From contig JAQTWV010000002.1 of NCBI GenBank assembly GCA_028689115.1, forward strand, positions 91,169 through 155,168: a DNA stretch of 64,000 bases, read 5' to 3'. Numbering within the stretch: the stretch's first letter is position 1; each line of letters begins with the position of its first letter. The position numbers and the translations under genes are program-made. The notes under the pieces were generated by a model. That model saw only the letters and a list, made by a program, of their open reading frames with translations, was not told the DNA's origin and did no database searches. Below are positions 43,801-54,235 of the stretch, one piece after another. Source of the DNA: Candidatus Altimarinota bacterium (GTDB lineage: Bacteria; Patescibacteriota; Gracilibacteria; BD1-5; UBA6164).

Positions 43801-43920
43801 AAACTCGAAAATTTGGTTTTATTAATTTTCTGTAATAAACGAAAACTGTTTGAGTCCCAAGTTTAAATGAAATTTAAACTGGTCGAGTTTTTGAGTTTAT
43901 GAAAGAAATTTAATAAAACT
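43801..43920 (+). other. Structured non-coding region
   Basis: The 43709-43953 gap has several complementary segments: GTTTAAA/TTTAAAC (43861-43879), AAACTCGA (43801-43808) with TCGAGTTT (43883-43890), and GTTTTATTAATTT (43816-43828) with AAATTTAATAAAAC (43906-43919). The last two pairs interleave, so they cannot both form as simple nested hairpins. It could be a 3' structure, a leader for 43954, or a small RNA. Confidence 0.45.
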
Positions 43921-43953
43921 ATGATAAATTATTATATTTTTTAAAACTTTTTT

Positions 43954-44091
43954 ATGGAAGAAGAAAAAATAATTAAAGATGAAAAAAATCCAAATCCACT
44001 TTTTACAAAGAGCAGGATATTGTTTTTGATTTGAGTTTTTATTGTTTTTCTTATGCCTTTATATTATAAATTATTAGAAAAAATATTATAA
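43954..44091 (+). CDS. Small single-span membrane protein, 45 aa
   Basis: A 45-residue protein: an acidic/basic N-terminal half (MEEEKIIKDEKNPNP) and one membrane span (SRILFLIGVFIVFLMPLYY). Its stop codon overlaps the ATG of the SanA-like gene (TAATG), so the two are translationally coupled. Function unknown. Confidence 0.6.
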
Positions 44092-44777
44092 TGAAAAAAT
44101 ATATTATCTCATTTTTTGTTTTAATATTTCTAACTCTTAGTTTTGTATTAGGAGTTAATTATTACGTTTTAAGTTTTTCAAGTGATAATTATTATTATGA
44201 TGTAGAATGACTAGATAATCAATACATATGACTTGTTTTTTGAGCTTCAGTACTAAAAAATAAAGAACCTTCAGATATATTAAAAGATAGATTAAAAGTT
44301 GCTTATAATGCATATAAGTTATGAAAAATAAAGAAAATAATAGTATCAGGAGATAACTCTGTTTTAAATTACAATGAACCAGAAGTTATGAAAAAATATT
44401 TGATGAAGCAGGGGGTTAAAGAGTTTGATATTTATCTAGATTATGCATGATTTGATACTTATGATTCTCTTTATAGAGCTCGTGAGATTTTTTGAGTTAC
44501 AGAAATAGTGCTTTTTACTCAGGATTTTCATTTAAAAAGAGCTATGTACATTTCTAAAAAATTGTGATTAACTACTTATTGAGTAGAAACAAATTTACAA
44601 AAATATTTAAAACAAGATTATAATAATAATAGAGAAATATTTGCTCGTATAAAAGCATTTTTTGAAATAGAAATATTTAAATCAAAACCAAGGTTTCTAT
44701 GAGACAAGGTTCAGATAATTAGTGATGAAAAATTACAAGAAGTAAAAGATGAAATTTTACAAAATAAAAGTGAGTAG
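44091..44777 (+). CDS. SanA/YdcF-like DUF218 membrane protein
   Basis: A 228-residue protein with an N-terminal anchor (FFVLIFLTLSFVLGVNYYVL) and a DUF218 domain: GLVFGASV, an Asp/Arg-rich DRLKVAYNAYKLGKIKKIIVSGDN, and FTQDFHLKRAMYI near the end. SanA-like proteins affect envelope permeability and possibly peptidoglycan-linked metabolism; the enzymatic role is unclear. It is coupled to the 45-aa gene upstream and ends in a strong hairpin. Confidence 0.85.
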
Positions 44778-44795
44778 AATACTCGCTTTTATTTT
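44761..44795 (+). terminator. Terminator overlapping the end of the SanA-like gene
   Basis: A 16-bp stem (AAAATAAAAGTGAGTA, loop GAA, TACTCGCTTTTATTTT, one G-T pair). The stop codon lies in the loop region. Confidence 0.85.
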
Positions 44796-44890
44796 GAACT
44801 CTAATGTTTTCTTTTTTCATTCATTTAAGCATTAATCATATACTCGTTTTACTTCATTTGATTCAATTGTAGATAATACAAATATAGTAC

Positions 44891-44918
44891 TTGATTTTTA
44901 TTTACATTTATTTATAAT
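44891..44918 (+). promoter_or_regulatory. Promoter of the 76-aa ORF
   Basis: TTGATT, 16-bp spacer, TATAAT; the ORF starts 45 bp downstream, after an SD. Confidence 0.65.
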
Positions 44919-44962
44919 ATAAAAACTTCATTTTTGAATTAGCTAAAAAAGGGGAATACAAA

Positions 44963-45193
44963 ATGTGGTATAAGGTTTCAGATGAAGCTGAAAAAATGGC
45001 TTTTTATGTCGATTGTGATGAAAAAAATGCACTATCATTTGCAACTAAAAAATCACTAGAGACAAAAAGAAATTTTTCAATTTTTTTGCTTGATGCAAAA
45101 CCAGAAAATCTGGTAAGTAGTGGTTGTACTAGGATTGAATCTAGTGAAAAAAATAAATTCATCGAATATTTTTTGTTCAAGAACAAAAAATAA
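44963..45193 (+). CDS. 76-aa cytoplasmic mini-protein with strong SD
   Basis: Short ORF with SD AAAAAAGGGG (8-nt spacing), a consensus-like promoter and its own terminator, so it is a stand-alone expression unit. The product is acidic/basic mixed and soluble, with two cysteines; no family recognised. It has no in-frame TGA, its single glycine is GGT, and it ends in TAA. The SD and layout match the ORFs at 29879 and 51911, although its codon use is closer to the host's. Confidence 0.6.
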   Translation: MWYKVSDEAEKMAFYVDCDEKNALSFATKKSLETKRNFSIFLLDAKPENLVSSGCTRIESSEKNKFIEYFLFKNKK

Positions 45194-45195
45194 CA

Positions 45196-45226
45196 AAAAA
45201 TCCCAAGCCTACGGCTTGGGATTTTT
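45196..45226. terminator. Bidirectional terminator
   Basis: A 9-bp GC-rich core (TCCCAAGCC, loop TAC, GGCTTGGGA) flanked by A- and T-runs, between the 76-aa ORF and the end of the nrtR-like gene. Confidence 0.9.
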
Positions 45227-45944
45227 ACATAACATCATAAATTTTTAAATCACTATCTATAAAATTATATAATTTAGCAGGTCTATTTGTAGATTTATCT
45301 AATTCTCCAGTTTCTTTTATCATATTTAATTTAAATATTTTTTTTCAAAAATTTCTTTTATCTAGTTTTTCTCAAAGTACTATTTCATAAATTTCTTGCA
45401 ATTGACTCATTCTAAACTTTTTTGGCAACATATCTTTTGCTATATTTGTGTATTCTAATTTCCATTTTAGTCTTTGTTTTGCATATTTTATTATATCAAA
45501 ATGGTCAGTTCCTATTTTCTTTTCCTTAAATCCTATATTGTTTTCATTTATATCTTTGTATTTTACTATCGCAACTTTTGTTAAATCTACATTTTTGAGA
45601 AAATTATCCATTCATACAAGAGCAAAATATGTTATTGATATAGTATGTCATCTTTTGTCTCTATCTGGATTTCAAAAAGTATAAAGTTGTTCTTTATAAA
45701 CTCATTTTATACCTGTTTTTCTTTCTAAAATATTATCAAAGTTTTGTTCTAGAGAATATCATTTTGCTACTATTCAACCAGGTAAGATATAATTATTTTT
45801 TCAATCAAGTTCTTGTTTTAGTAAAACAACACAGATTTCATTTTGATAAATTGTAAAAATAACTATATCTATAGCTGGGATAGGTATGCTCATATTTGGG
45901 TCCCATATGTTTGAAAAATTATCTTCTTTTATTAAGTGATTCAT
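45225..45944 (-). CDS. nrtR: NrtR-like Nudix-type transcriptional regulator of NAD metabolism
   Basis: A 239-residue protein: an N-terminal Nudix-fold domain (IPAIDIVIFTIYQNEICVVL; YILPGGIVAKGYSLEQ; ILERKTGI) whose catalytic REx2EE box is degenerate, and a C-terminal winged helix (MSQLQEIYEIVLGEKLDKRN; RPAKLYNF). NrtR repressors sense ADP-ribose and control NAD synthesis and salvage. Its position at the end of a block of NAD genes supports the assignment. Confidence 0.85.
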
Positions 45945-46004
45945 ATAAAATTATTATTGTAAATATTACAATTAGTATAATCTTCTATTATTTTTTTACA
46001 AGTT

Positions 46005-46913
46005 TTATTCTCTAAAAATTATTTTTTCAATTAGAGGTTTTATGCTTATAACTTGCATATTTACTATATTTTCAGCTCTTTTTATATTTATAGGAATTGA
46101 GTCAGTTACTATAAGTTTATCTAAATTTTTTGCTAAATATATATGAGAATCATTAGGAAATACTCAATGAGTTGCATAAGCTGAAACGGATTTTGCTCAT
46201 AATTCTCTAAGTTTATTTGCAGTTTCTTTTATAGTTCATCAAGTTTGAATTAAATCATCTATAATTATTAAATCTTTTCAATTAGGATTTCATTCTTTTA
46301 TTTGAATTTGTCTTTCATTTCAAATTCTTACCTTTGAACAAACAATTGTATCAAAATCACTAAAGTCTTTTCAAAATCTTTTTTTTGCTCAATCATCAGG
46401 GAATACTATAGTTTTTCATTCTATTTCATTTTTTAAAATAGACATTGCAGTATGTATTTCTGCATTTACTTGTCTAGAATCAAAAAGAAATCTTTCAACA
46501 AGAGCATGTATATCAAATATATGAATTGAAGTTTTTGCTTCTCTTCAACTAGGTAATAAGCTCATAATGTCAGCAAAATATTTTGCAGTAGCAATTTCTC
46601 ATTTTGTTTCTATTCTTTCCATAGTTCAAACAGGAAAGTAAGGTAATATAACTCTCACTTTATCTGCATAATAATCTAGTATTCATCTAATTGCTGAAAA
46701 ATTTATAAATAAATCTTCAGGTTTTGAAAAGTCTCAAATATAAGTTACTTCTTGATGTTCTATTAAATCTTTTACATCGTTTATAAAAATATTTGGCCAA
46801 GAATCTGGAAAAGTTTCCATTGAAATATCTGCTTTATTTATTTTTCATTTATTATTATTTGCTATATCTAGAGCTAAATATTCAAAATTTGGATGACTAA
46901 TAATTGTTTTCAT
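46005..46913 (-). CDS. prs: Ribose-phosphate pyrophosphokinase-like protein
   Basis: Makes, or binds, PRPP, the donor for NAD and purine salvage. The 302-residue protein has two phosphoribosyltransferase-fold halves and the PRPP loop LIIIDDLIQTGGTIKET near residue 215. The N-terminal half includes VRVILPYFPVGTMER and HIFDIHAL. It differs from canonical Prs in the ATP-binding loops, so a divergent type is possible. The TGA-TGA pair encodes the two loop glycines. It starts 6 bp after the MazG-APRT gene. Confidence 0.85.
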
Positions 46914-46919
46914 AATGTT

Positions 46920-47909
46920 TTAATTATAATTTAATAAGCTGTTTACTTTGTATCAATTTAAGACTTTTCTTGAATCTAGATTTTTTAAATTTTCTTCATC
47001 AAGAGAAATTACAAAAGATAGGTTATTAACAATTCATCATGATAATTCAACCAAATCTATTGCTGCTTTTATAGTTCATCAAGTTGCTAATAAATCATCA
47101 ACTAAAGCCACTTTTTGTCATTTTAATATTGCATTTTCTTGTATTTGTATTTTATCATTTCAATATTCAAGTCAGTAACTTATTTCTTTTGTTTTTCAAG
47201 GTAATTTTCAAGCTTTTCTTATCATTATAAATGGTTTATTTAATTGTTTAGCAATAAGTGTTCAAAAAATAAATCATCTAGCATCAAGTCATACTATTAC
47301 ATCTGCATTTTTACAATTGTTAGACATTTCAAAAATTGCATAATTTAGTGCTTCATTATTTGCTAATAATGGAGAAATATCTTTGAAATTTATTCAAGAT
47401 TTTGGAAAGTTTTCATAACTTGAAATAAAATCTTTTAAATCTATTTTTGGCTTGTATAAATCTTTTCTTCAATCAAATTTATAAACTGCTTCTTCTAATA
47501 TTTTTTCAATACTCAAGTTTGGGTTAGTAAAAGCTAATACTTCACTAACTAATAATTTTGTTATATTTTCAACTTCATCTAATCAAATATTTTCTCTTGA
47601 ATACTTATTTCTTAAACCTTGAACTTTTGAATTCCATTTTCAAAAATTTATAATTAAATTATTTATGTCGGAATCTTTTTTTTCTCAAGATAGTGTATCT
47701 ATTTTTAGTTCATGACTTATTGATAATAAATTTACTAAAACATCAGATGCTTCTTTGTAAGTTTCTTCTTGATTTCAAGATTGCTTTGCTTCTATTAATT
47801 CTGCTATTTCTTGAGAAATTTTATTCATAACATCATCAAAACTTATGTGAGCATATTGTTCAATTGATTTATATTGTTCTATACTTTTTTCTATAATTGT
47901 ATTTTTCAT
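46920..47909 (-). CDS. apt: MazG-like pyrophosphohydrolase fused to adenine phosphoribosyltransferase
   Basis: A 329-residue two-domain protein. Residues 1 to ~125 resemble the all-alpha MazG/phosphoribosyl-ATP pyrophosphohydrolase fold (ISQEIAELIEAK, then EETYKEASDVLVNLL), with the metal-binding E-x3-E and E-x2-D pattern. From ~155 an adenine phosphoribosyltransferase follows (FPKSGINFKDISPLL, VGLDARGFIFG, RKAGKLPG, and the PRPP loop VALVDDLLATGGT). APRT recovers AMP from adenine and PRPP; the linked hydrolase might clean up side products. The Prs gene lies 6 bp downstream, matching substrate supply. The fusion is unusual. Confidence 0.85.
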
Positions 47910-48069
47910 ATTTTTATAATTAATTTGTAAATGCAAAAGCAGTATAAATTAAAAATAAAATTTTATTTTAAAAAGTATTATTATGTTTCAATTATTTTTT
48001 GATATTTATTTTATTTCTTTATAATAAAAGAATAAGTAAATAAAAATAATTAGTAACATTTTGTAACAT

Positions 48070-48804
48070 ATGAATAAATTTATAAGAATATTAGAATGAA
48101 TTTGATTATCAAAAAACCATTCAATTATTTATCTTAAGTTACTTGAATATTGAAAATCAACAATTACTGAAATTTGAGAATATACTCTTTTACATAGGAC
48201 ACAACTTTATAGATTATTACCATATTTGGTAGAGTCAGGTTTTGTTATAGTTTCTTTTGAATGAAAGAAAAAATTTTATTTTCCAGCATCTCCAAGTATC
48301 ATAAATGATGCATATTTAGAGTTGCAATCACAAACAAAAGCAAGTATATCTACTCTTGAAAATATGTATGAAAACATAGATAAAAAACCAATTGTAATTT
48401 ATAATCAAGGTAAAAATTGAATCACAAACTTATTTAACGATATAGTTGAATCAACTAAGAAATGAGATGTATTTTATCGTGTTACTTCTGAAGTAGATAC
48501 TGATTTTATTAATGAAAATTATTTACCAAAAGACTACAGAGAAAAAAGAGATAAAAAGGATTTAGAAAGGTATGTTATTATGTCTTCTAAATCATCTAAA
48601 TCTAAAAAAAATAGATTAGAAAGAGAATTAAAAATTATTCCAGAAAATATAGATGAATTTCAAGATGATATACTTATGACTATTTATGCTAACAAAGTTT
48701 GATTTATAGATTTTAATACAGAGACTTCTATCATAATAGAAAATAAACAAATTGCAGAGTTTCAAAAGAAATTATTTAAGTTACTTTATAAAAGTTTAAA
48801 GTAA
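48070..48804 (+). CDS. TrmB-family transcriptional regulator
   Basis: A 244-residue protein with an N-terminal winged helix (GLSKNHSIIYLKLLEYGKS; HRTQLYRLLPYLVESGFV) and a C-terminal PLD-like effector fold of TrmB regulators (VIYNQGKNGITNLF; YRVTSEVDTDF). TrmB proteins usually sense sugars or related metabolites. It is divergent from the MazG-APRT/prs unit, so control of that promoter region (47910-48069) is plausible; that gap contains the repeat TAACATTTTGTAACAT just before the ATG. Confidence 0.8.
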
Positions 48805-48811
48805 CTTTTTT
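48778..48811. terminator. Shared terminator of the TrmB and Nudix genes
   Basis: An 11-bp stem (AAGTTACTTTA / TAAAGTAACTT) with T-run. It is formed by the overlapping ends of the two converging genes, so both stop codons lie in it. Confidence 0.85.
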
Positions 48812-49350
48812 GTTTTTTCTAGTGTCATATAAACAGCCATACAAACTTTTGGATCTATTATTAATCACTCTTTCATTTTTGACTTTATGAAACTATCAAA
48901 ATCATTGTAGGGAACTTCTATTACTTTTATGTCTTCCATTTCTCATAGGTTTTGTTTATCTTTTTCTCAAGTTATTTCTACATCAAAAAGTGTTGTTGTT
49001 TCACTAGATTTTCACGCACTTCCAGAAGTTTCACAAATATAATTTATATTTTGAATAATATTATAACCAGTTTCTTCTATAACTTCTTCTTTCATTATTT
49101 GTTCTTTTGAAAGTCAATCTTTGTCTATTAATCCTGCTACAAGCTCTAAAACTTTTTGTTTTACAGGATATCTGTATTGTTCAATCAATATATAACTTCT
49201 ATTTTCTGTATGTCTCAATAATCATGCAACTGCATTTTTATTTCAAACTCTAGAACAAACTTCATAAACTCTATCTCATTCTAGATTTATTTTTACAAGC
49301 TCTAGATGCTTTCAACTTGCAATTTTTTCTCTATTTATTTCTTTTAACAT
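48796..49350 (-). CDS. Nudix hydrolase (ADP-ribose pyrophosphatase type)
   Basis: A 184-residue protein with the full Nudix box: GLIDKDG then EQIMKEEVIEETG (G-x5-E-x7-xE-x2-EE-x-G). The upstream ENRSYILIEQYRYPVKQKVLEL segment is typical of NudF-like ADP-ribose pyrophosphatases. It would hydrolyse ADP-ribose, the NrtR effector and an NAD breakdown product, which fits the neighbourhood. Its last 9 bp overlap the TrmB gene on the other strand. Confidence 0.88.
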
Positions 49351-49360
49351 AATCTTTTTC

Positions 49361-49945
49361 TTAAATATATAATCAATTTTCTTCTATATAATCTCTTATT
49401 TTTGGAGTCAATATATGATCAACCCTCATTTTATTTTTTATCATTTCTCTAACTGTTGTTGAAGATATTTCCAATATGTCCAAATCAAATATTTGATAAT
49501 TTTGCATATCTATTTCTTTTGGTAATAGAAATCATTTTCTATTTATAAATATCTTTTTAAGTTTATTTTCTATGTATTTATTTTCATTTCATACCCGATT
49601 TGGCATATTTGTAATAGTGTCAATTCAAAATATGTGAGTAGCTTGAAATCATAATTTATCTTTAAAATAATTTTCAACTTCCATTGTTGTCGTATTTCAA
49701 GGATTTTTTAAAAAATAGTCTTCAAAATCTACGTTTAATCATTTGTTTCTTAATTCTTCAAAAAATACTTGCATCATTTTAATCCTATCCTCAGAACTTA
49801 TTTTATAATCTTTATCTTTTCTTTGTCAGTCAGGGGAAAATATGATTTTTTCTACTATTTTTTTTGTTAATAATTTATTTATTACTTCAAAATGTCATAT
49901 GGTTGGAGGATTAAAGGCACCTCAATAAATGGCTATGGAATTCAT
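49361..49945 (-). CDS. nadD: Nicotinate-nucleotide adenylyltransferase
   Basis: Joins nicotinate mononucleotide and ATP into deamido-NAD. The 194-residue protein has the nucleotidyltransferase start IYGGAFNPPTIGHFEV and the C-terminal ISSTTVREM. It precedes the Nudix gene by 10 bp and follows nadK by 32 bp, so it lies in a nadK-nadD-Nudix run. Confidence 0.93.
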
Positions 49946-49977
49946 AGTTTATTTTTATAATTTATTTTTATAATTTT

Positions 49978-50772
49978 TTATTTATTTTGAAATCATTGTT
50001 CGGCTAGAACTTTGTTATCCCAAGTATCTAGGTATTCAACAGCAATAATAAGTCTTATCATATTTTTTGATTTCTTTACTATTACATCTAAATCACTATT
50101 TTTTTCTGCTTTTAAAAACTCTTTTCAATCAATATATATTTCACATTCATTTCTTCTTCAGACATTTTTTATTTCTATTAATTCAGAATCATTTATCAAA
50201 ACTGGGCTTTGTCATTTTGGCTTCCATGGTGCTTTTGGTGTTATTACAAAGGCATTTAGAGTATGTGGAATTATAGGTCAACCAAGAGAACTATTATATC
50301 ATGTTGATCAAGCTGGAGTAGATATTATTATTCCATCAGATTCTATGTTTATAGCTTGTTTTCTTGAAATAGATACATCAAGAGAAATTATTTTTCAGTT
50401 TCATGTTCTTATATCAACTTCATTTATAGCAATTGCAGTTTTTTTAATTCAATTATTTTCTATATCAACTTCCAAAAATGGATATTTTCTTTCTATATAA
50501 TCTAATCTAGGTTTTATAGATTCTTTTGAGTTCAATAAAAATCATTTGTGTCAAAAATTTATTCATAAAAAAGGCATATTTTTCACATAATTTTCTTTTA
50601 TTGCTCTAAGCATAGTTCAATCTCAACCTAAAACTACTATGATTTTTTCTTCGAAACTACTCATTATTTCTTTTAAATAACTACTTTCTAAGAAGTCTTT
50701 TAATTCTTTGTTTCTTTCTATACTATAGTTGTCAAAACAAACTATATTTCAATCTATTTCTATTTGTTTCAT
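49978..50772 (-). CDS. nadK: NAD kinase
   Basis: Phosphorylates NAD to NADP. The 264-residue protein has the GGDG motif (VVLGGDGTMLRAI), INFGHKGFL, the NE/D NAD-binding region (AINEVDIR), and the active-site ISTPAGSTGYNSSLGGPII. The GGDG and STG glycines are partly TGA. It lies between nadE (46 bp) and nadD. Confidence 0.95.
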
Positions 50773-50818
50773 AGTTATTTATTTATATGATATTTAGATA
50801 TTATATTAATAATATTTT

Positions 50819-51763
50819 TTAAATCTCAAATACTTTTGGCATTTCCATTTTATGAGCATTTGCAAAGTGACGAGATAAATATATTTTCATAACTTCTTTT
50901 TTTCTTCATGAAAAGCTTTCTATAAAATTTTCATTAGATTTTTTATTATTCCACATTATTCAATTCGAAGTAATTATTGATATAAATTCATCATGTTCAT
51001 TCATAGCCCATTCTAATTCATCATAACTACAACCTATTTGATCTTCATCTGTTGCTCAGTTTGGGTGTAATCAATCTGTAGGTCTTGCTTTTAGTATTTC
51101 ATCATTTATTCACAAAAATCTTGCCATTTCATAAACTTCGCTCTTATATAAATTTCAAATTGGACTTATATCAACTGCTCAATCACCATATTTTGTAAAA
51201 AATCATATTCCATAATCTTCTACTTTGTTTCAAGTTCCTGCAACTATTGCATTTCTTTCATTTCAAATTGCATAAAGTGTTACAGCTCTTAATCTAGAAC
51301 GAGAATTTACATATGCCATATATCTAGCTGTTTCATCGCTTATTTCAGGCAAGGCTTTTTTAAATGTTTCAAAAGTTTCAGTTAAATCTATACTATATCT
51401 TTCTACATTTGAAAAATTTTGTTGTAACCAATTCATATGATTATTTGCTCTATTTACTTCATCATTTTTTTGATGAATTGGTAAATCCATAACTGTTACT
51501 TTTTCGTTTGTCATAGCACAAAGAGTTGATACCAAAGCACTATCAATTCAACCTGAAACTCATATTACAAATCATTTTTGTCATGATGCATTTAAGTATT
51601 CTTGTAATTGTGAAACCAACTTTTGGCTTACTTCTTTGTAATTTAATTTTCTATTTGGCATAGCAAGTATTTCACTTACTTCTTTTTTTGTAGAACAAGC
51701 TCAGTTTTCTACTTGGTTTAATCACTCTCAAACAGAGCAGTCTAATTGTTTTATTGTTTCCAT
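50819..51763 (-). CDS. nadE: NAD synthetase
   Basis: Amidates deamido-NAD to NAD. The 314-residue protein has the ATP pyrophosphatase P-loop VIGVSGGIDSALVSTL, RSRLRAVTLY, AGTGNKVEDYGIGFFTKYGD and the late DEDQIGCSYDELE. There is no glutaminase domain, so it is the ammonia-dependent form. It begins the nadE-nadK-nadD-Nudix unit; pncB lies upstream with a plus-strand mini-gene between them. Confidence 0.95.
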
Positions 51764-51910
51764 ATTTTTTAAATTAAGTTATATTTGAAATATTTTAAAA
51801 TCATTGTATAATACATTTACTATTATTTGAATTAAAAATTTTTGTAGTTAAACAAATGGTTTTTAATCAAGTTAGTAATAGGTTAAAAATCATTTTTTGA
51901 GGAGAATTCC

Positions 51911-52114
51911 ATGGAAAAGATTTCTTTGAAAAAAAGCATTTTGATTTGTATTGCATCCTGGTTTGTATTTTTCGGATTAAAATTTTTTTATCCTGAAATT
52001 TTACTTCCAGATATTGCGGTTCTCATCGTTTTACTGTCTATTATTGGCAGTTCAACTTTGGTCTGTGCCAAGATGAGTGAACAGAAAAACATTATCCCAT
52101 TTAGGCACTTCTGA
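51911..52114 (+). CDS. 67-aa membrane mini-protein, standard-code style, ends in TGA
   Basis: Short ORF with a near-perfect SD (GAGGAG, 6 nt before ATG). The product has two hydrophobic helices (SILICIASWFVFFGLKFFY; DIAVLIVLLSIIGSSTLVC) and a polar end. Both glycines are GGN, there is no internal TGA, and the GC content is higher than the neighbours'. It ends at TGA 52112, followed by a terminator at 52128-52155. With UGA as Gly it would be read through the hairpin. It interrupts the minus-strand NAD block. Family unknown. Confidence 0.5.
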   Translation: MEKISLKKSILICIASWFVFFGLKFFYPEILLPDIAVLIVLLSIIGSSTLVCAKMSEQKNIIPFRHF

Positions 52115-52127
52115 TTTTTAACCAGTG

Positions 52128-52155
52128 GCTTGTGACTTTGTCACAAGCTTTTCTT
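52128..52155. terminator. Terminator of the 67-aa ORF and pncB
   Basis: A 9-bp stem GCTTGTGAC, loop TTT, GTCACAAGC, then TTTTCTT. It adjoins the pncB stop on the other strand. Confidence 0.8.
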
Positions 52156-53506
52156 ATACAAATACTTCTTTTTTTTCTACTCCTGATTCTCAAAAGATTT
52201 CTTTGAAAAACTCAACTCTCTTTTTTTCTCAAGTAGCTTTTGTAAAATTATCACTTAGTTTTACACATGACATCCAACTTCAATCTGGTCTTTGAATTTC
52301 ACTAGGTTTAACAACAACTGAAAATGATCAAAATGGTCATAAATTTTCTTTTTCTCTTGGCCAAGTTCATTTTGTATTATTTGTTAAATTTGTTCAGATT
52401 CAAAAAGTCAATTTTCATACTTTTTCATTTTGAGATTTCCATATTTCACTACTATTTTTTGCATCAAGTCAATCACTTGGAATTGCTATTTTTGTTTTTG
52501 GGTCTTGTCAGTTTTTTAATACAAAATCAACATATTCAGGAATTGCAATCAAAGGATCTTTTGAATCAAATCTACATCAATTATGATTTTCTATTATGTC
52601 TTTTGGAGCATTTTTAAAATAAAAACTACTTCAATATGTGTCAGGTAAAAGTATAGAAAGTCCAGGAAAATGTTTAGCCCATTGTCTATCTACATCATAC
52701 ATTGTTTCTACTATTTTTTCTTTGTCATCGTAAAGAGCAGTAGGTATCATACGAAGTTCATGAGCATTTGTTCCTCTTGGATTAGCTAGTCAAAATTCTC
52801 TAGATAACATTACATTTGATGTTCCAAGACATTGATTTGGCAAACTTGAAGAAAGTATATCAAATACCATTCTTTGAAAATCCGTACTTGCACTTCTTCT
52901 AGTACCAAACTCAGAAAAAGTTAACTCTGGATTTTCTTTAAATATTTTTATATCTTTATATAATCTATTTAAAGTTTCATTTATGATTTGATTAAACTCA
53001 ACATTTGTTAATTTTTCTTTTTTTGTATAGTGATATAGGTATAAACTATTTATGATTTTTAATCCATATATTTCCCACAATATAGAATTTGACCAAGGTC
53101 AAACAAATTCAAGTTCATAATTTTGTGTTTCATCAACTCATACCTTGTATTCTGGAAGTCTAAAATTTCTTAAAAATTGTATAGTTTCTTCTCTAAGTAA
53201 ATCTTTTCAATCAGGTCTTGTCATTCATCTCAAGTATGATGCATCAGCTTCACTTATTCATTTTATAGATTTAGTTAATTCTAATTGTTCTATTAAACTT
53301 TCTTTTGGAATTATATTTGCTGTTTTTACATCTCTACTTCTTACTGTCATTTTCCATTTTACAATTATGTCTTTGTATTCTGGTTTTGTTAAAATGAAGT
53401 CAAGCATCATAAATTTATAAATATCAGTATTTAATAAACTATCAACTTCTGCTTCATTTCTAGCTACTGCAAATATATCAGTAGGAGTATATAAATTGTT
53501 TTTCAT
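52154..53506 (-). CDS. pncB: Nicotinate phosphoribosyltransferase
   Basis: Makes nicotinate mononucleotide from nicotinate and PRPP. The 450-residue protein has the family start (LLNTDIYKFMMLDFIL), the FGTRRSASTDFQRMV loop with catalytic neighbours, LGTSNVMLSREFG, the catalytic region GTNAHELRM, and a PRPP-site IAIPSDGLDAKN. It follows pncA by 33 bp, so the two steps from nicotinamide to NaMN are co-transcribed. Confidence 0.93.
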
Positions 53507-53539
53507 ATTTTATTTATTATTGTAATAATTACACTTATT

Positions 53540-54145
53540 TTAAGACAAAACTTTAGCTCAATTTTCTCTCATTTTTTCTATTGCGTTTTCTCAGTCGAAA
53601 GGTGATACATTTACTGCTTTAATTCATCTAGTGTGAACTATAACTTCATATCATAGTTTTCTTGCATCAAGTATAGTTGCTAGATCACAATATTCTGTTG
53701 CTAATCAAACTATATGTAGTATTTCAGCATTATATGATTTTAAAATTTCATCTAAATTTAATCAAGTTTCTTTTTCTATTCAACCAAAGCTACTAAATGA
53801 ATCTAGGTTTTCTTCAAATCATTTTAATACTTTTCTATCAATTAAATCTCTATCAAATCAGTTTAAGAAATCTGCTCACCAAGTATCTGCAACACAGTGT
53901 TTTGGCCATTTTAATTCAGAGTCTTTTATACTATAATCATCTAATCAATATGTGCTTGCAAATGAAATATGATTTTCAGGATGCCAATCTTGGCTTGTTA
54001 TAATGATTCATGATCTTGTTTTAATTTCTTTCATAAGTGAGTTTATAAAAGGTAACAATATTTCTCATCCTTTTACATATAGACTTCATTTTGGATGAGC
54101 GAAATCGTTTTGATAGTCTACAACTATCATAGCTTCTTTTTTCAT
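53540..54145 (-). CDS. pncA: Nicotinamidase
   Basis: Hydrolyses nicotinamide to nicotinate. The 201-residue protein has the triad: Asp in VVDYQNDF, Lys in DLIDRKVLKG, and Cys in GLATEYCDLAT; metal-binding His/Asp lie in TSQDWHPENH. It is the first gene of the pncA-pncB unit, behind a promoter at ~54257-54284. Confidence 0.93.
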
Positions 54146-54235
54146 ATAATAGATTTAGAATATAATATATGTAAAATATACACTTGTTATTTTTTAAATA
54201 AAAAAGAAAATGTTTATGTATTTTCTAAAAAAAGA

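Noticed and set aside
50012..50500. Plus-strand 162-aa frame in the nadK region
   Set aside because: Antisense to nadK, whose catalytic motifs read cleanly on the minus strand.
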